Shown: piece after piece, positions 52,101 to 61,756 of the stretch | Position numbering within the stretch: the first letter of the stretch is position 1 | Layout of the letters: each line of letters starts with the position of its first letter | Source of the DNA: an uncultured Muribaculaceae bacterium | GTDB taxonomy: Bacteria > Bacteroidota > Bacteroidia > Bacteroidales > Muribaculaceae | Direction: 5' to 3' | Length of the DNA stretch: 64,000 nucleotides | NCBI GenBank assembly: GCA_910584665.1 | Contig: CAJUBL010000003.1 | Span: forward strand, 1 to 64,000 | Made by a program: the position numbers and the translations under genes | The notes under the pieces: model-generated | Databases searched by the model: none | The model's input: the letters and a program-made list of their open reading frames with translations, nothing else | Told to the model about the DNA's origin: nothing

Positions 52101-55007
52101 TTATCTCGGACCATGCCCGGGCCGGCCGGGAGGAGGTCCTCCGGGTCCGCCCCATCGGCGGGCGTTGCGGTCGGTGGGTTCGTTGCCTTTGCCGAATGTG
52201 TTGAACTTGTATGTGAATGTGAACATGAAGTAGCGTGTCAATGTATTGTACTCTATGTCGTCGATGTAGCTGGCTGTTACCGAGCGCTGTATCTGCTGCT
52301 TCTGCTGCAGCAGGTCATAGACTTTGAGCTGTAAGGTCGCCTGCTTGTTCCGCAGGAATTCGTAACTTATCGAGGCGTTCCACATCCATGTGTCTGTATC
52401 GTATCCGTTTGTATAACCCCTGGTGCCGTTGAAGTTGAGCTCACTGTTGAGGATGATACCTACGGGTGTGTGATAGTAGGCATTGAATCCGACGCCGTAG
52501 TTGTGTATGAGCAGATTTCCGTTATTGTTGGTTTTAAGGGTATTGTAGGTTTTCTGGACGCGGTAGTTGGGCCGAAGTTCGAGCGAGATGTCATCGGGAC
52601 GCCAGGCGAGCATCATCATGTCGGCCCACATGATCGAACGGCTGGTGTTCTTCAGACCGTTGTTAAATCCCACGGTCTGGTTGTAGTTGATGAACATGTG
52701 GTTGTTGAAGGTGAAAGCTTTGTTGCGGAACGGGGTCGAGAACATGTTCATGATACGTGCGCTCCACACTCCGTTGACGTTTTCGTAGGTGGTGAACTGT
52801 CCGCCGGTTTCGGTGTTGAATGTCGTCTTTGACACAATGCTGTTCTGGGCGACATTGATGAATGCCATGGCCATGACTGACTGCTGGCGTTCCTGATTGA
52901 AGTTCTGGTAGCGCAACTGAATGTTGTGGGTGAATGATGGCAGCAGGTTGGGATTACCCTGTATCACGCGCAGCGGGTCGCTCTCGTCTGCTACGGGCTG
53001 CAGCTGTGACATCGATGGCTGTGACGAGCGTCCGCGGTAATGGGCATTGAACGAAGATACTTTGCTGAGCTTGTAACGGAAACGCAGGAACGGCGCGTAG
53101 TTCCATACCCATCTCTCGGGAATATTCTTGTCAGAGTTGATGAGGTTACGGCTGCGTGACATTGACGGAACTAATGATACGCCGCCTTCGAGATTGATAC
53201 TTTTTGTGACTTTTTTGTAGCCTACGCGTATGTCCTGTGAGAAGAAATCGTTGCGGAAACGGTTGCTCAGATCCCTGTCGGCAGGTACTCCTATATAGTT
53301 GCCGGTGTATACCGGGATGCCGGGGGACGGAACGTTCTCGTACTCACGGTAGCCGATGAATTCGAGCTGGTCCGGTATCTCGTCGGGGTTGTCGGTGCTT
53401 ATTTTGTATACAAGCTTGTCGGCATTATTCCAGCGGTACTGTGCGTTGTAGGCGACGGTAAGGAAGTTGCCGTCGGCGACATTGCCTAATGGTTCGGTCC
53501 AGGATATGCGGCCCGATGCCGAGTTGCTCCATGTGTGGTTGTCGGTATACATGCTGTAGATGTCGTAGGTATCTCCGTATGTGTCCTCGAGTTCATCTTC
53601 CAGTGCGGCGTCCCGGAGCATCCTGTACCAGTTGTATGAGTAACTGTAGGATTTCTCGCGCACGTCAGACATGTTGTATCGGCCGAATATCGAGAATGAC
53701 CGGCCTCTGTGGTTTCTGAAATTGTGGTTGTAGATTGTCATGAATCCGGCCTCGTAGCTCTTGCCGTGCGAATCTCCGAGATTGAGGCTGGTGGTAGTAT
53801 TCCTGTTCGGGCGTGTGACCGAGAATTCGTCGCTTTCGGAGTCGTTGATGTTGATTGACATGTTGGGACGTATGTCAAGGGTATTGAACGAGTCCGGTTT
53901 CCATTGTATCCTGAAATCGGCGCGTATGTTGTGACCCTTGTCTGTGGCCATGGAGTTGGAATTGGAGAAATAATCGTCGGCGTTAAGCAGATATTCGCGG
54001 TTCTGCCGTTTACGGGTGTCGCGGTCGGTGTGTGAGTACATCACGTCACCGCCTACTCGGAATATTTCTTTGTTGCCTATATTGAAGTTGACTCCGAACG
54101 ACTGTGAGTTGTTGATTCCCTGATCGCCGCCGAAACGACGGAATCTGTTGCCGTTGCCGTCGGTGAATCCAAGTTCGTTGGTATTGTTGGCCGATCCTAT
54201 GAAGGTGATCTGGTTGTTGTTCCAGAACCGGTTGATATTGAACGTAGCCTGATAACGATCGTCAGTACCGTAGCCTGCCTCGACAGTGCCGAACCATCCG
54301 TTTTTCATCCCTGGTTTGACGGTGAGATTTATGACGGTCTCTTCCTCGCCGTCGTCCACACCGGTGAGGCGTGCCAGATCGCTCTTACGGTCGACGACCT
54401 GCAGTTTGTCGACCATATTGACGGGAAGATTCTTGGAGGCAACCTTCGGATCGTCGCTGAAGAATTCCTTTCCGTCAATGAGAATTTTTGTCACGCTCTT
54501 GCCGTTGGCGGTTATCTTTCCGTCGGTGTCCACCTCGACGCCGGGAAGGCGTTTGAGCAGATCCTCGACAACGGCGTTGGGCTGGGTCTTATAGGAGTCG
54601 GCATTGAATTCCACCGTGTCTTCCATGACCTTGATCGGGGTTTTGATGGCGGTGACAACTGCTTCCTGCAGCTTTATCGATGAGTCGGTCATCTTCAGTG
54701 TGTCGGCCGTGACATTGTTGTCAGCTACTTTTAAGTTGATATACCCCTTGTTGTATCCGAGATATGTTGCCTCTACGATGTAAGAGCCACGTTTCACCCC
54801 TGAAAGGGTGTAGCAGCCGTTGATATTGGCTATAGCGCCTTTGACGAAGGTACTGTCGCCTGACGACAGGAGCCTGACGGTGGCATCGGACATCGGGTCG
54901 CCTGTGGATCCGTCCACGATGACGCCCCTGATGTCGGCGGCAATGACGGCCGACGCGATGGCCGCCGTTGATAATAAAGAAATTGTACGGTTGAAGTTGA
55001 AGCGCAT
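52101..55007 (-). CDS. Outer membrane beta-barrel protein with CarboxypepD-reg domain (TonB receptor-like)
   Basis: The 968-residue protein has a signal peptide (to ~23) and a carboxypeptidase regulatory-like domain (~25-105; GVIVDGSTGDPMSDATVRLL). A plug-like part follows (AVVEDLLKRLPGVEVDTDGKI, KILIDGKEFFSDDPKVAS). The long barrel is of the outer-membrane beta-barrel-3 type rather than SusC, with no SusD partner. The C-terminus is Gly/Pro-rich (GGPGGPPPGRPG), unusual for a barrel end. Substrate is unknown. The gene stands alone with its own terminator. Confidence 0.88.
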   Translation of the reverse strand: MRFNFNRTISLLSTAAIASAVIAADIRGVIVDGSTGDPMSDATVRLLSSGDSTFVKGAIANINGCYTLSGVKRGSYIVEATYLGYNKGYINLKVADNNVTADTLKMTDSSIKLQEAVVTAIKTPIKVMEDTVEFNADSYKTQPNAVVEDLLKRLPGVEVDTDGKITANGKSVTKILIDGKEFFSDDPKVASKNLPVNMVDKLQVVDRKSDLARLTGVDDGEEETVINLTVKPGMKNGWFGTVEAGYGTDDRYQATFNINRFWNNNQITFIGSANNTNELGFTDGNGNRFRRFGGDQGINNSQSFGVNFNIGNKEIFRVGGDVMYSHTDRDTRKRQNREYLLNADDYFSNSNSMATDKGHNIRADFRIQWKPDSFNTLDIRPNMSININDSESDEFSVTRPNRNTTTSLNLGDSHGKSYEAGFMTIYNHNFRNHRGRSFSIFGRYNMSDVREKSYSYSYNWYRMLRDAALEDELEDTYGDTYDIYSMYTDNHTWSNSASGRISWTEPLGNVADGNFLTVAYNAQYRWNNADKLVYKISTDNPDEIPDQLEFIGYREYENVPSPGIPVYTGNYIGVPADRDLSNRFRNDFFSQDIRVGYKKVTKSINLEGGVSLVPSMSRSRNLINSDKNIPERWVWNYAPFLRFRYKLSKVSSFNAHYRGRSSQPSMSQLQPVADESDPLRVIQGNPNLLPSFTHNIQLRYQNFNQERQQSVMAMAFINVAQNSIVSKTTFNTETGGQFTTYENVNGVWSARIMNMFSTPFRNKAFTFNNHMFINYNQTVGFNNGLKNTSRSIMWADMMMLAWRPDDISLELRPNYRVQKTYNTLKTNNNGNLLIHNYGVGFNAYYHTPVGIILNSELNFNGTRGYTNGYDTDTWMWNASISYEFLRNKQATLQLKVYDLLQQKQQIQRSVTASYIDDIEYNTLTRYFMFTFTYKFNTFGKGNEPTDRNARRWGGPGGPPPGRPGHGPR

Positions 55008-55268
55008 TGTCGCGTTGTTTATATTTTAACTAAAATAATATCAAGGTTATTAAAAAACCGACATATTCTAAAGACTGCGGTAACGCGTGACGGTTTAAAC
55101 CGTTAATGTATTTTAGTATTTCTGTGCAGTTTTTTGCATCCGGCTGTACGGCCTGATGTGGATCAGATCTTTTTCTTCATAATATGAGTGCTGTGAACAT
55201 TGACATCTGTAATGTAATATTGATACCGGTATGTTCTATGATATATAAATCACTTTTTTCGCTTTTAA

Positions 55269-55300
55269 TTTGGAAATTGAGTTTATTGATGCTATCTTTG
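55269..55300 (+). promoter_or_regulatory. Complete Bacteroidota promoter for greA
   Basis: TTTG (55269-55272), 20 nt, TATCTTTG (55293-55300) match the -33/-7 consensus exactly. Transcription should start near 55307, giving a ~95-nt leader before the ATG at 55403. The rest of the 395-bp gap upstream of greA shows nothing else convincing. Confidence 0.8.
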
Positions 55301-55402
55301 CAATGAAATACAGTCACACTATTTAGGGCCTCGCCGTCAGCTTCAAGGATGGTCGGGCACTTTATTTTTTTATGTATAACTTTTAAAAAACATATAAGAA
55401 CT

Positions 55403-55873
55403 ATGGCTATAACCTTCATGACCAAGGATGGTTACCGAAAAAAAATGGAAGAGATCGCTTATCTGGAAAATGTAAAGCGTCCCGAAATATCACGTGCTAT
55501 CGCCGAAGCCCGCGACAAGGGTGATCTGAGTGAGAATGCAGAGTATGATGCCGCCAAAGAAGCTCAGGGTATGCTGGAGATGAAAATCTCTCAGCTCAAG
55601 GATCTTGTGGCCAATGCACGTATCATCGACGAGAGTAAGCTGAATACCGATGAGATTCAGATAATGAATCGTGTCAAGATAAAGAACATGGCCAACAATA
55701 TGGTTGTTGAGTATACCATCGTCACAGACAGCGAGGCAAATCTCAAGGAGAAGAAGATAGCCGCCTCCACGCCTATTGCCCAAGGTCTGCTTGGACATAA
55801 GAAAGGTGATATCGTGGAGATACGTGTGCCTCAGGGCCTGATGAAGTTTGAGGTTGTCGAGATCGGATTTTAA
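55403..55873 (+). CDS. greA: Transcription elongation factor GreA
   Basis: From the ATG at 55403 (MAITFMTKDGYRKK) the product has 156 residues, the normal size. The N-terminal coiled coil carries the acidic tip AEARDKGDLSENAEYDAAKE (~30-49), and the C-terminal FKBP-like domain ends GDIVEIRVPQGLMKFEVVEI. GreA rescues backtracked RNA polymerase by stimulating RNA cleavage. A strong promoter lies 100 nt upstream. Confidence 0.96.
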   Translation: MAITFMTKDGYRKKMEEIAYLENVKRPEISRAIAEARDKGDLSENAEYDAAKEAQGMLEMKISQLKDLVANARIIDESKLNTDEIQIMNRVKIKNMANNMVVEYTIVTDSEANLKEKKIAASTPIAQGLLGHKKGDIVEIRVPQGLMKFEVVEIGF

Positions 55874-55887
55874 TGGAGGACTGCATT

Positions 55888-56280
55888 ATGGCGACATTAT
55901 TTTCACGTATAGCAGCTGGCGAGATACCCAGCTACAAGGTGGCTGAGGATGACAGTTTTTTTGCCTTTCTTGACATTAATCCTGTCCAGGCTGGTCACAC
56001 GCTTGTGATACCACGCCGCGAGATAGATAATATTTTCGATCTGAGTCAGGATGAATATGCCGATCTGCAGCGTTTTGCATGGCGTGTGGCTCAGGCTGTA
56101 AAAGCGGCAGTGCCATGCCGTAAGATAGGTGTGGCTGTAATAGGGCTGGAGGTACCTCATGCCCATATTCACCTCATACCTATAACCAATGAGGGTGACA
56201 TGGATTTCAATAACAAGAAGACATTGCCGGCAGAGCAGATGGAGAGACTTGCCGCTGACATTGCCCGCAATTTCAAATAA
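55888..56280 (+). CDS. HIT family nucleotide hydrolase/transferase
   Basis: Starting at 55888 (MATLFSRIAAGEIPSYKV) the protein has 130 residues and the signature HAHIHLIP (HxHxH; ~95-102) with the preceding GLEVP. GGAGG at 55875-55879 is well placed for this start, a rare Shine-Dalgarno-like case in this group; an ATG at 55873 overlaps the greA stop. HIT proteins hydrolyse nucleotide phosphoesters (e.g. AMP-lysine, Ap4A). Co-transcription with greA is likely. Confidence 0.93.
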   Translation: MATLFSRIAAGEIPSYKVAEDDSFFAFLDINPVQAGHTLVIPRREIDNIFDLSQDEYADLQRFAWRVAQAVKAAVPCRKIGVAVIGLEVPHAHIHLIPITNEGDMDFNNKKTLPAEQMERLAADIARNFK

Positions 56281-56299
56281 TCAAGGTAATTACCTGACC

Positions 56300-57382
56300 A
56301 TGAAACATTACCACTATCTTATGGCCGGCATGGCCCTGGTCGCTTTTGCGGCATGTAATCATACCGACAACTGGAGTGTAAGCGGTACTATAACCGGAGC
56401 CGACGGCAAGCTGCTGACGCTGGAACGTTCTTACAACGGCATGTGGACGGTTCTCGATTCGGTGCGTCTTGACGAAAAGGGTGACTATGAGTTCAAGTCA
56501 GCACCCTTCGGGTATCCCGATATCTACAGGATATCGCTGGACGGCAAGGCATCGGCCTATTTTCCGGTAGACAGCCTTGACAATGTCACTCTATGTGGTG
56601 ATGCCGCGACGCTGGCTACCGATTACCGGCTTTCAGGCACTGTCAGTGCCGAGATGCTGCAGGCGATCAATGGACTTATAAATAAGAAAATCGCGTCGGT
56701 AGGACGTGATGCCGCTGTCGGCGATTCGCTGCTCAAGCGCGAGCTGTCGGGTATGGTCCTCGGTGACATGAGCAGTATCGTGTCCTATTATATAATCAAT
56801 AAGGAGATAGGAGGACGTCGGATCTTTGATCCGACCGATAAAGCCGATCTGCGTGTGATCGGAGCCGTGGTCAACGCCTTTTCGGCGCTCCGGCCCAATG
56901 ACCCCCGCACACGTTTTATGGAACTGCAGTATATAGCTCAGCGCCGTGCGCTTAATCCTGTGACAACACAGGTTACTGCTACTGAGATAGGATTTCCGGA
57001 GATCAGGTTGCGCGATGTCGGCAACAATGAGCGGCCGTTGTCGGCCATAGTGGGTAACGGCAAGCCGGTGATACTTAATTTTACCGCCTATGCGGCCGAT
57101 AATTCGCCGGCAGTCAACCTCGCCCTTGCCGGTATTTATAATGCGGGCGGAGTCGAGATATATCAGGTGTCGATTGACAGAGACGAGTATCTGTGGCGTG
57201 AGGCGGCCCGTAATCTGCCGTGGGTAGCTGTATTCAATTCGCCGCGTGACGGTGACCGGGTGCTTGTAGACTATAATGTGGGTGCTGTACCTATGTCTTT
57301 CATTATAGATCGCAACGGTATGCTTCAGGAACGTGTCGAGGATATATCCAGGCTGTCAGAACTTATCGGGAAGTACAGATGA
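56300..57382 (+). CDS. Thioredoxin-fold lipoprotein (DUF4369/TlpA-like) without CXXC
   Basis: The ATG at 56300 opens a lipoprotein signal (LMAGMALVAFAAC, Cys19). Residues ~22-110 are a DUF4369-like beta domain (WSVSGTITGADGKLLTLERS). The C-terminal half has the thioredoxin-like fold (PVILNFTAYAADNSPAVNLALAGIY, ~255; IYQVSIDRDEYLWREAA; AVPMSFIIDRNGMLQER). The CXXC redox pair is replaced by AADN, so disulphide chemistry is unlikely. It may be a periplasmic binding or chaperone relative. The stop overlaps the next start (ATGA). Confidence 0.82.
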   Translation: MKHYHYLMAGMALVAFAACNHTDNWSVSGTITGADGKLLTLERSYNGMWTVLDSVRLDEKGDYEFKSAPFGYPDIYRISLDGKASAYFPVDSLDNVTLCGDAATLATDYRLSGTVSAEMLQAINGLINKKIASVGRDAAVGDSLLKRELSGMVLGDMSSIVSYYIINKEIGGRRIFDPTDKADLRVIGAVVNAFSALRPNDPRTRFMELQYIAQRRALNPVTTQVTATEIGFPEIRLRDVGNNERPLSAIVGNGKPVILNFTAYAADNSPAVNLALAGIYNAGGVEIYQVSIDRDEYLWREAARNLPWVAVFNSPRDGDRVLVDYNVGAVPMSFIIDRNGMLQERVEDISRLSELIGKYR

Positions 57383-58308
57383 GCTTTGAAGAGTCTCTGA
57401 CAGTGGTTATACCGGTATATAACCGTGCCGCTGTCGTAGAGCGTACTCTTGATAGTGTCGCCGCTCAGACTCTGAGACCTCTGTCGGTTGTTCTTGTTGA
57501 CAATAACTCGACCGATGATACGGCTCGGGTTCTTGAACGCTGGGCTATGGCCCGGCGTTCGTCGTCCTTACAGATAATTGTGACGACAGAGACAACACCG
57601 GGTGCTGCTGCGGCCCGTAATTGCGGACTGAGGCTCGCGACAGGCTCTGTTGTGATGTTCTTTGATTCTGATGATGTGATGTCTCCGCATCTGTGCAGTG
57701 CGGTCGTCGATGCCTTCAGGGCAGACCGTGAACTGGGTATAGTAGGCTGGGATGTGGATATAACCAGAGCTGACGGCAGCATGTATACGCGCCGGTTTAT
57801 CGTTGACGGCCGGCCCGTATGCAGGGCTTTGATTCATGGCCAGATGTCGACGGCACGGTATGCTGCCCGCCGTTCACTGTTTATTGAGGCCGGAGGCTGG
57901 AATGAATCGGTCGGAGTGTGGGATGATCTTGATCTCGGTCTGAGACTCCTGTCCCTCAATCCTGCAATGGGACGTGTCGGTATAAGGAATGCAGTTACAG
58001 TCTATTACTCGGAAATGTCGATTACGGCTCAGGCCGATTCACGGGCTGTAAGTCCTGAGAAAGAGCATGCTCTTGACTGCTGTGAGGATACACTGGCAGT
58101 GTCGGGAAATGTATGTGGATTACGTTGGGTGGATTATAGACGTGTTCTGCTGGCAGCCGAATATGCTTCGCGTGGTGACAGAGAGGCGGCGCGCCGTTTG
58201 CTTCAGAAGCTGCGCTGGGCTCCGCGCTGGGTCTGTCGCCTGCTGTATGTCAAACATCGTCTGTTCTCGCGGGGAACTTATCTTCTGGCTCCGTTCAGGC
58301 GTATATGA
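57379..58308 (+). CDS. Family 2 glycosyltransferase
   Basis: The 309-residue GT-A protein has TVVIPVYNRAAVVERTLDSV (~8-27), VDNNSTDDT (~39), AAARNCGLRLA and the acidic metal site FFDSDDVMSP (~93-102). There is no TM segment. The sugar donor and acceptor are not readable from sequence. It is translationally coupled to the thioredoxin-like lipoprotein gene. Confidence 0.88.
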   Translation: MSFEESLTVVIPVYNRAAVVERTLDSVAAQTLRPLSVVLVDNNSTDDTARVLERWAMARRSSSLQIIVTTETTPGAAAARNCGLRLATGSVVMFFDSDDVMSPHLCSAVVDAFRADRELGIVGWDVDITRADGSMYTRRFIVDGRPVCRALIHGQMSTARYAARRSLFIEAGGWNESVGVWDDLDLGLRLLSLNPAMGRVGIRNAVTVYYSEMSITAQADSRAVSPEKEHALDCCEDTLAVSGNVCGLRWVDYRRVLLAAEYASRGDREAARRLLQKLRWAPRWVCRLLYVKHRLFSRGTYLLAPFRRI

Positions 58309-58318
58309 GATCTGTCGG

Positions 58319-58349
58319 CCGGAAATCTCTATATCATCTGAATTTCCGG
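58319..58349. terminator. Candidate bidirectional terminator
   Basis: CCGGAAAT (58319-58326) and ATTTCCGG (58342-58349) form an 8-bp stem with a 15-nt loop between the convergent glycosyltransferase and CNNM/CorC genes. Confidence 0.5.
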
Positions 58350-58358
58350 GCTGTGTGA

Positions 58359-59645
58359 TTATTCGGATGTGAGCTCTTCGCGTGTCACGCGTATGAGCTC
58401 AAGCCTTACACCTTTCTTTCTGACGATCTCAAGGGTCAGAGGAGGCAGTACGATTATATCATTTTCGGCCGGTATCGAGCCTGTGCTGTGAAGTATATAT
58501 CCGGCGAGCGTCTGGTACTCATCAGCTTCGGGAATGCTCAGATGGTATGAATCGTTGATGGTTTCGATTTCAATCCGGCCGGAAAACTCATATACTCCCG
58601 GTGATATCTCCCGGGCGGTGACTCCGGATTTATCATGTTCGTCCTGAATGTCACCGAAGATTTCTTCCACAAGATCCTCGAGTGTGACCATCCCGGCCGT
58701 ACCTCCGAATTCGTCTACGACTATGGCCAGCGACCGTTTTTCGCTGAGTAACCGCCGCATCATCTTGTCAGCCATGAGGGTCTCGGGCGCGAAAAGTACC
58801 GGCTTCAGATGTTCCTTCCAGTTGACCGACGGGTCAAAAAGCTCGCTTACATGGATATAGCCCAGAACGTTATCAATATCTTCGCTGAATACCAATATCT
58901 TTGACCGTCCTGATCGGGTGAACAGCCGGCTTAGCTCGTCATAGTCGGTTGTGTCTATGTTTACGGCTACCACCTCGTTACGCGGTGTCATGCAGTCTCG
59001 CAGATGTGTTGTAGAGAAATCGAGAGCGTTGTGGAATATTTTCACCTCGTTCTCGATACGGCTTTTGGCTCCGGTGTTGTCATCGATTGTCCGTTCCAGA
59101 TACTGGTTGAGATCTCCTATCGACAGCAATGCCGGGCGCTGCTGGGAGTCTTCTATCCCGCACAGTTTCATAAGTCCCTTTGATATTCCGGTTGCTAACA
59201 GTGATATAGGATAGAGTATAAGGTATATCAGGAATATAGGAAGGGCAAAGTAACGTAGCGAGAGGTTAGGATTGATACGGAACATCGTTTTTGGCAGAAA
59301 CTCGCCCGTGAGAAGTATGATGCCGGTGGAGATCAGAGTCTGTAAAAGCAGTACCGGCAGATCACTGCTGATGTGAGTCTGCAGCCATGGCTCTATAAGC
59401 TTTGCCATGCCCATACCGTAGATTACAAGAACGATATTGTTGCCTACAAGAATTGTGGATATGAAGAAGTCGCTGTGTCCGTAGAAAAGATTCAGTATAC
59501 GGCTTAGCGCTCCTCCTTTCTGGACATCGATCTCAAGTCTCACGCGGTCGCTGGTGACGAATGCTATCTCTACACCCGAGAATATGGCCGAGAAAATCAG
59601 AGATACAGTGCTTATTATGAGCCAGAGCTGTTGGTCGGGTGTCAT
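58359..59645 (-). CDS. CNNM/CorC-type membrane protein (DUF21, CBS pair, CorC_HlyC)
   Basis: The 428-residue protein has an N-terminal DUF21 domain with four TM segments (~5-180; SAIFSGVEIAFVTSDRVRLE), a CBS pair (~200-330; MTPRNEVVAVNIDTTDYDEL, IVVDEFGGTAGMVTLEDLVEEIFGDI) and a CorC/HlyC C-terminus. Family members move or sense Mg2+ or other divalent ions; Bacteroidota homologues are sometimes annotated GldE. The ATG overlaps the lptC stop (ATGA). Confidence 0.9.
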   Translation of the reverse strand: MTPDQQLWLIISTVSLIFSAIFSGVEIAFVTSDRVRLEIDVQKGGALSRILNLFYGHSDFFISTILVGNNIVLVIYGMGMAKLIEPWLQTHISSDLPVLLLQTLISTGIILLTGEFLPKTMFRINPNLSLRYFALPIFLIYLILYPISLLATGISKGLMKLCGIEDSQQRPALLSIGDLNQYLERTIDDNTGAKSRIENEVKIFHNALDFSTTHLRDCMTPRNEVVAVNIDTTDYDELSRLFTRSGRSKILVFSEDIDNVLGYIHVSELFDPSVNWKEHLKPVLFAPETLMADKMMRRLLSEKRSLAIVVDEFGGTAGMVTLEDLVEEIFGDIQDEHDKSGVTAREISPGVYEFSGRIEIETINDSYHLSIPEADEYQTLAGYILHSTGSIPAENDIIVLPPLTLEIVRKKGVRLELIRVTREELTSE

Positions 59646-60466
59646 TTGTTGCTGATGTTTTGGTATTCTTCGTTGGTCTGGACGGCCTGTTGGTCTGTCT
59701 TGACGGGTATGAGATTGCGTCTCAGTGTCATACGTCTCGATGACGTGTCATTGTCAGTTCTCACGTTGCGGCGGTTCCGCGTCTGATGTCCGGTGTCGGT
59801 GCGTACCTCTGCTGATGCGGCTTCCGGACGCTTGCCGCCGACCGTATCGCCGGACGATGTCGATGCGGCGGAGTCCGCGTTCTGTCGGTCGTGGCGTTCG
59901 GAACGCATGCGGTCTATGGGGAGTATCATCTGCGGATGTAGCACTGTGTATTCAGTCATAGCTTCATTGCTTTCGAAACCGTATCCTTCTATGATACGTT
60001 CCGAGCGAACTATGTGCATGAACGAGTCGCTGTAGACACGTCTTGTGTTCTGGTCCCAGAAGAGCTGGGGTGTGGCAAAACGGTCTCCGTCGGTGTTGCG
60101 CATGTTCACGTTTCCGTCAAACCGCCATATCTTGCGCGAACTGAAGTAGGTTGCCGAGTCGGTGCGGAAGGTGGCGTCGGTGTTCATGTTGTCGTCATAC
60201 TTCTCGAGATACATTCCGTCGGGGAATGTCCAGTACGGAGTGTCGGCTTCCTCATACATTATCCATAGCGGGGCGGTGATGTGATAACGCGTATAGCCGG
60301 AGTCGCTGACATAGGTCGATACATCGGTAGTGAGCATCGTGGGGGCGTTTCCGGCATTGTCTATATCTGCAATACGTCCGTTATTATCGTCGCCACACGA
60401 TACTGTGACCGACGTTGTCGCGAGCGTCAGGACTACGGTTACCGGTAACGATCTCAGAGAGTTCAT
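59642..60466 (-). CDS. lptC: LPS export periplasmic protein LptC with a long polar C-terminal tail
   Basis: The 274-residue protein has a lipoprotein signal (VTVSCGDD, Cys24) and the LptC core (~40-185): DVSTYVSDSGYTRYHITAPLW, FPDGMYLEKYD, ATYFSSRKIWRFDGNV, TPQLFWDQNTRRVYSD, GYGFESNEAM. LptC guides lipopolysaccharide from the LptB2FG complex to LptA. Residues ~190-274 are a low-complexity Arg/Ser/Asp/Thr extension with no equivalent in the core family. It starts 9 nt after the outer membrane protein gene. Confidence 0.87.
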   Translation of the reverse strand: MNSLRSLPVTVVLTLATTSVTVSCGDDNNGRIADIDNAGNAPTMLTTDVSTYVSDSGYTRYHITAPLWIMYEEADTPYWTFPDGMYLEKYDDNMNTDATFRTDSATYFSSRKIWRFDGNVNMRNTDGDRFATPQLFWDQNTRRVYSDSFMHIVRSERIIEGYGFESNEAMTEYTVLHPQMILPIDRMRSERHDRQNADSAASTSSGDTVGGKRPEAASAEVRTDTGHQTRNRRNVRTDNDTSSRRMTLRRNLIPVKTDQQAVQTNEEYQNISNK

Positions 60467-60475
60467 ACCGTCAGA

Positions 60476-61756
60476 TCAGTGAATCTTGCTCTGGAAGAAC
60501 CACATCTCGTTGAAGTTGATGCCCAGAGTGATCATTATGCAGTCTTCTTTGATGAGCGCCCGGGGAGAGGCCTGACGATGACGGTATTCGAGGCTGAGGT
60601 TGACTACGGACCGGAGCATCATGGAGTTGGCTGTCGGGAGGCCGAATCCTATCGAGGCTCCGTATTCGCGTACATTATTGCCGCGCACAGTGAGATAATC
60701 GTGAGTGTAGAATGCTCCCGCGCGGTATTGTATGCGTTGCAGGTAATTGCCGCGTGGGCGCGGGGTGAACTGCAGGCCGGCGTTGATTTTCCAGCGGTCG
60801 GAGAATTTCTCGGCGGCCTCGTAGCCTTCAAGAGCCTGATATCTTACCTTGCTCCAGGGCTGATAGGTGAAATCAGCCTCAGCCGTCAGACGGTCGTCAA
60901 GTTCGTAGTTTACTCCTATGCCCCATGTCTCGGGCATTGAGAATTTGCCTTTGAGACTTGTATACCCTGTGGTGTCGGGCTGGACGGTATTGTCTGAACT
61001 GTTGATGGGATAATGCACTCCGTAGCTATGGCCGTGGAATGACTTGCCGGGAGAGTATACGATACCTGCCGTGATGCGGTGACGGGGACTGATACGGTGA
61101 CTGTATTGTATACCGAAGTCGAGTTTATAGTCGGTCACTTTCAATACTCGCTCGAAAAGTGACTGGTTGCCTTCGGCTGTAGTAACGTAGTTGTCATTGA
61201 GTATGTTGCCGAACATGTAAGAGATGTTAGCTCCTACGGTGAGTCCCCTGTATGGTCTGCCGGCCACTCCTAAGTACAGCAGGTTGATGCCGCCGCTACC
61301 CTGTCGTGAGCTTATTCCTGCATCCTCGCCCACTACATCTCCGAATGAGTATCCTACCTGGCTGTATGGCAGAAGACCTGCGCTTCCGCCCATGTATTTG
61401 CCCAGCGGGAACTGCATGGTGATATAGTCGAGTCCTCCCGAAAGATCTTTGCCGGTGATGTTTTTGCCGTCGGTACCTGGTTCAGTGCTCCAGGTCTGGC
61501 GCAGGTTACCTCCCATGTCGAAGAGGAATGTCAGTGTATCGATGGCGGCATACGAGGCCGGGTTCATTACGTTGATCTGGCGCCCTGAATTCATGGCGTA
61601 TCCGACGCCGCCCATGCCTCGTTGTGATGATGTGACATTGTCGCTCAGTATGCCGTAGCCTAAGCGGGAGTAGGGGGTGTTGGTGCTGTTCTGGGCTATA
61701 GCCGTGATGGTAGCGAGGGCTGCAGAGGCAGCGAGAATGATCTTAGTTATCTTCAT
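60476..61756 (-). CDS. Outer membrane beta-barrel protein, FadL/PorV-like
   Basis: The 426-residue protein has a signal peptide (to ~22) and the start NTPYSRLGYGIL, then RGMGGVGYAMNSGRQINVMNPASYA, the opening commonly seen in Bacteroidota outer membrane proteins next to coaX. Alternating strands follow (LTVGANISYMFG, HRITAGIVYSPG, LTAEADFTYQPW) and the last residues (ITLGINFNEMWFFQSKIH) form a barrel end. The cargo is unknown. The start overlaps coaX by 14 nt. Confidence 0.8.
   Translation of the reverse strand: MKITKIILAASAALATITAIAQNSTNTPYSRLGYGILSDNVTSSQRGMGGVGYAMNSGRQINVMNPASYAAIDTLTFLFDMGGNLRQTWSTEPGTDGKNITGKDLSGGLDYITMQFPLGKYMGGSAGLLPYSQVGYSFGDVVGEDAGISSRQGSGGINLLYLGVAGRPYRGLTVGANISYMFGNILNDNYVTTAEGNQSLFERVLKVTDYKLDFGIQYSHRISPRHRITAGIVYSPGKSFHGHSYGVHYPINSSDNTVQPDTTGYTSLKGKFSMPETWGIGVNYELDDRLTAEADFTYQPWSKVRYQALEGYEAAEKFSDRWKINAGLQFTPRPRGNYLQRIQYRAGAFYTHDYLTVRGNNVREYGASIGFGLPTANSMMLRSVVNLSLEYRHRQASPRALIKEDCIMITLGINFNEMWFFQSKIH

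Noticed and set aside
51294..52334. Long plus-strand frame opposite the helicase
   Set aside because: It is antisense to a complete DEAD-box gene and has no recognisable domain.
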